A stretch of DNA of 64,000 nt from Ehrlichia ruminantium. GTDB lineage: Bacteria > Pseudomonadota > Alphaproteobacteria > Rickettsiales > Anaplasmataceae. Made by a program: the position numbers and the translations under genes. The stretch covers positions 1,126,448 to 1,190,447 of the forward strand of contig NZ_CP033455.1 of assembly GCF_009728835.1 (NCBI RefSeq). Direction: 5' to 3'. The notes beneath the pieces were generated by a model. That model was not told the DNA's origin. It ran no database searches and saw only the letters and a list, made by a program, of their open reading frames with translations. Positions 62,409 through 64,000 of the stretch are shown here, piece by piece. The stretch's first letter is position 1. Each line of letters begins with the position of its first letter.

Positions 62409-62990
62409 TTAAATACTACCTAAATCTTTACCATTCCTAAATTGAACGTTCTCCATAGAACAATCCCCATCAACAACACCAGATATGATCATCCCTTCTG
62501 GATCTTCATGACTACTATCTGAGGTATTACCTTCTGGAGTATCAGGTGCACCTGACCATACAGACATAATTGAACCGTGGTCAGAACTTTCACTTTGGGT
62601 AACATCTTCCTCATCTATATCATTTACAAGATGCCTATAACTTCCTAAAGTAACAGTAGGAAGTCGAGCAGTATTACAAACCATATGCTTAACAAATACC
62701 AGCATAACAAGTACAAATAATACACAAGAAATACCAACAATAACGCTATTATGTGTCGCCTCGGGAGAAGTAGTAGACGTTGGTATTACTGTAGTAAATA
62801 CACTGGATGAAACACTAGAAGAAGTACTTGTTGTATTATTATATCCTGATGATCCATTGGTACTAGAAGTATATCCTATAGTACTATTACTTGAGCTGGT
62901 AGAGCTATTTTCTATTGTACTACTATTAGCAACACGGAAATAAACACTCCAAAAAATACTTGATAAAATTGATAAAAGCAACCCACGCAT
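62409..62990 (-). CDS. Mucin-like Ser/Thr-rich membrane protein
   Basis: A 193-residue protein with a signal-peptide-like start (MRGLLLSILSSIFWSVYFRV), then about 55 residues made almost only of Ser, Thr, Asn, Gly and Val (for example STSSSNSTIGYTSSTNGSSG), one membrane segment at about 82-104 (VIVGISCVLFVLVMLVFV) and an acidic Ser-rich tail of about 85 residues. This is a type I membrane layout with a Ser/Thr-dense ectodomain. The E. canis genome report noted Ser/Thr-biased proteins with potential for O-glycosylation, and this would fit. The exact function is unknown. Confidence 0.78.
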   Translation of the reverse strand: MRGLLLSILSSIFWSVYFRVANSSTIENSSTSSSNSTIGYTSSTNGSSGYNNTTSTSSSVSSSVFTTVIPTSTTSPEATHNSVIVGISCVLFVLVMLVFVKHMVCNTARLPTVTLGSYRHLVNDIDEEDVTQSESSDHGSIMSVWSGAPDTPEGNTSDSSHEDPEGMIISGVVDGDCSMENVQFRNGKDLGSI

Positions 62991-63741
62991 AATCTACACT
63001 GAATTTATATATGTACCCTATTACACTCAAAATAGTATAAAATAAGTTAATAGGTACTGACCTTTAACAAATCACGCCATAGTATCATATACACAACAAA
63101 ATTATGTCTTCTTAGAACAACAAGAAATTAAATAACCTATATTATGCTGAGTATTCCACATCTTGAGTCAATATACACAATACACTAACTGTAATAGTTA
63201 TGTGAAAAGTTATAAACACAACATTAATAATCATATCCAGAATTATGACACAGCTTACACTTTAAACAGTACAATGCTTTTACCAATAACAATTATCTCA
63301 GTAAATCCCGTATTATAACACACATAGTTTTAAACTTAAAACCAACTAGTACTTAGAACTATTAGATAATTGACATTATTATAGTGACTTATGTTCCAAT
63401 AGCATAACATTCCTATAACAATTATCCGAGCAAACTTCATATTATACATACAGTTGTAAACTCAAGGTCAATCAACATATATAAACATGTATGCCTTATA
63501 TTATTCCAGCTACTCACATCTATTAAATACCTATATTATTAATCATTACCTTAGTAAATCCCACACTATAATAACATAGGACCTAACTTCAAGATAAAAC
63601 ATAATAAAGTAACTTACATACAATATAAAACAAAATTGCAATAATATAGCACCGATATACTAAACAATGATGAAAATATTTTTTACAATTATATGTTAAT
63701 AATCGATGCTATATACACTAGAATTAACTACTGTTATAAAT
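62991..63741. other. Gene-free gap with a decayed tandem repeat
   Basis: About 750 bases. Contains three diverged copies of a unit of about 125 bp, listed separately. No gene supported. Confidence 0.5.
63250..63600. repeat. Diverged tandem repeat, about 121-129-bp unit, 3 copies
   Basis: Related blocks (ATAACAATTATC-x-x-AGTAAATCCC and a following TATTATA...ACATAG) start near 63286, 63415 and 63536. The copies share order and spacing but many positions differ. Confidence 0.65.
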
Positions 63742-64000
63742 CTACACTCGGGTCTCATAAATACCATTAGGATCTATATGTGTGACGTACATATCACTAA
63801 GATCAATTGACATATCTGTACCATTAGAATTTGGATTATGATTAGTAACCTCTCCATTATTATTCACATCGTCTTCTGTTTCACTTTCACTTGAATACCT
63901 TAAGCTAGCAAAACTTAGTGTTTCTGTACTACCAGAATTTCCACTTCTAGTACTATCACTTGTACTAGATCTCCTAGAACTGGAATCGCTATTCCCATTA
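63742..64000 (-). CDS. Ser-rich acidic protein, C-terminal part; N terminus outside window
   Basis: Reading leftward from the edge, 85 codons lead to a TAG at 63744-63742. The start of the visible part is very Ser/Arg/Thr-rich (NGNSDSSSRRSSTSDSTRSG), followed by YSSESETEDDVNNNGE and a tail ending DPNGIYETRV. No membrane segment is in view. The composition is like the tails of the proteins at 61393 and 62409, so it is probably another member of this group of Ser-rich proteins. No tandem repeat is visible in the part seen. Confidence 0.7.
   Translation of the reverse strand, partial: NGNSDSSSRRSSTSDSTRSGNSGSTETLSFASLRYSSESETEDDVNNNGEVTNHNPNSNGTDMSIDLSDMYVTHIDPNGIYETRV

Noticed and set aside
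1..64000. tRNA or rRNA genes
   Set aside because: I looked through the gene-free stretches for T-loop and anticodon-arm patterns and conserved rRNA blocks and saw none. A covariance-model search would be decisive.

Overview
The window looks like chromosome of an Ehrlichia (Rickettsiales, Anaplasmataceae), probably of the E. canis / E. chaffeensis / E. ruminantium group. Signs are the very low GC, long gene-free stretches between single housekeeping genes, intergenic tandem repeats with units of about 125-262 bp, many lineage-specific proteins with one N-terminal membrane segment, and a tandem gene family with poly(G:C) tracts of the kind reported for E. canis. The species cannot be fixed from the sequence alone.

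Layout. 1-13.7 kb: scattered housekeeping genes (cold-shock protein fragment, SDR-like reductase, dcd, ccmA, ctaA/COX15, a DsbA-like oxidoreductase, hisS, purC) plus one unrecognised 1072-residue membrane protein. 15.1-36.3 kb: a minus-strand block of eleven unrecognised proteins. The first is soluble and coiled-coil-like. The other ten have one hydrophobic segment at the N terminus and either a helical or a low-complexity Ser/Asp/Glu-rich remainder; two carry internal repeats. 37-51.5 kb: mpg, then a segment bounded by two inverted 857-bp copies of an rnhA-containing repeat. Inside it, all on the plus strand, lie rnhA, a 998-residue AsmA/YhdP-like protein, pyrH-frr, cdsA and several unrecognised proteins. 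52.4-57.8 kb: two small membrane proteins and mfd. 58.3-61 kb: four tandem paralogues plus a truncated fifth, each with a G9-G12 tract. 61.4-64 kb: Ser/Thr- and acid-rich membrane or surface-type proteins; the last is cut by the window edge.

Two observations stand out. First, G/C strand bias flips exactly at the two rnhA repeats: C exceeds G on the plus strand outside, G exceeds C inside. This suggests the roughly 12-kb segment was inverted by recombination between the repeats. Turning it back would join its membrane-protein genes to the minus-strand block on its left.

Second, three poly-G paralogues are all one base out of frame with a conserved tail of about 40 residues downstream of the tract. 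Adding one G to each opens the tail exactly to its stop codon. The truncated fifth copy already reads through its tract into the same tail. This is a coherent candidate for phase variation of a protein C terminus.

No tRNA, rRNA, CRISPR array or insertion sequence was recognised. Roughly 40% of the window is gene-free.
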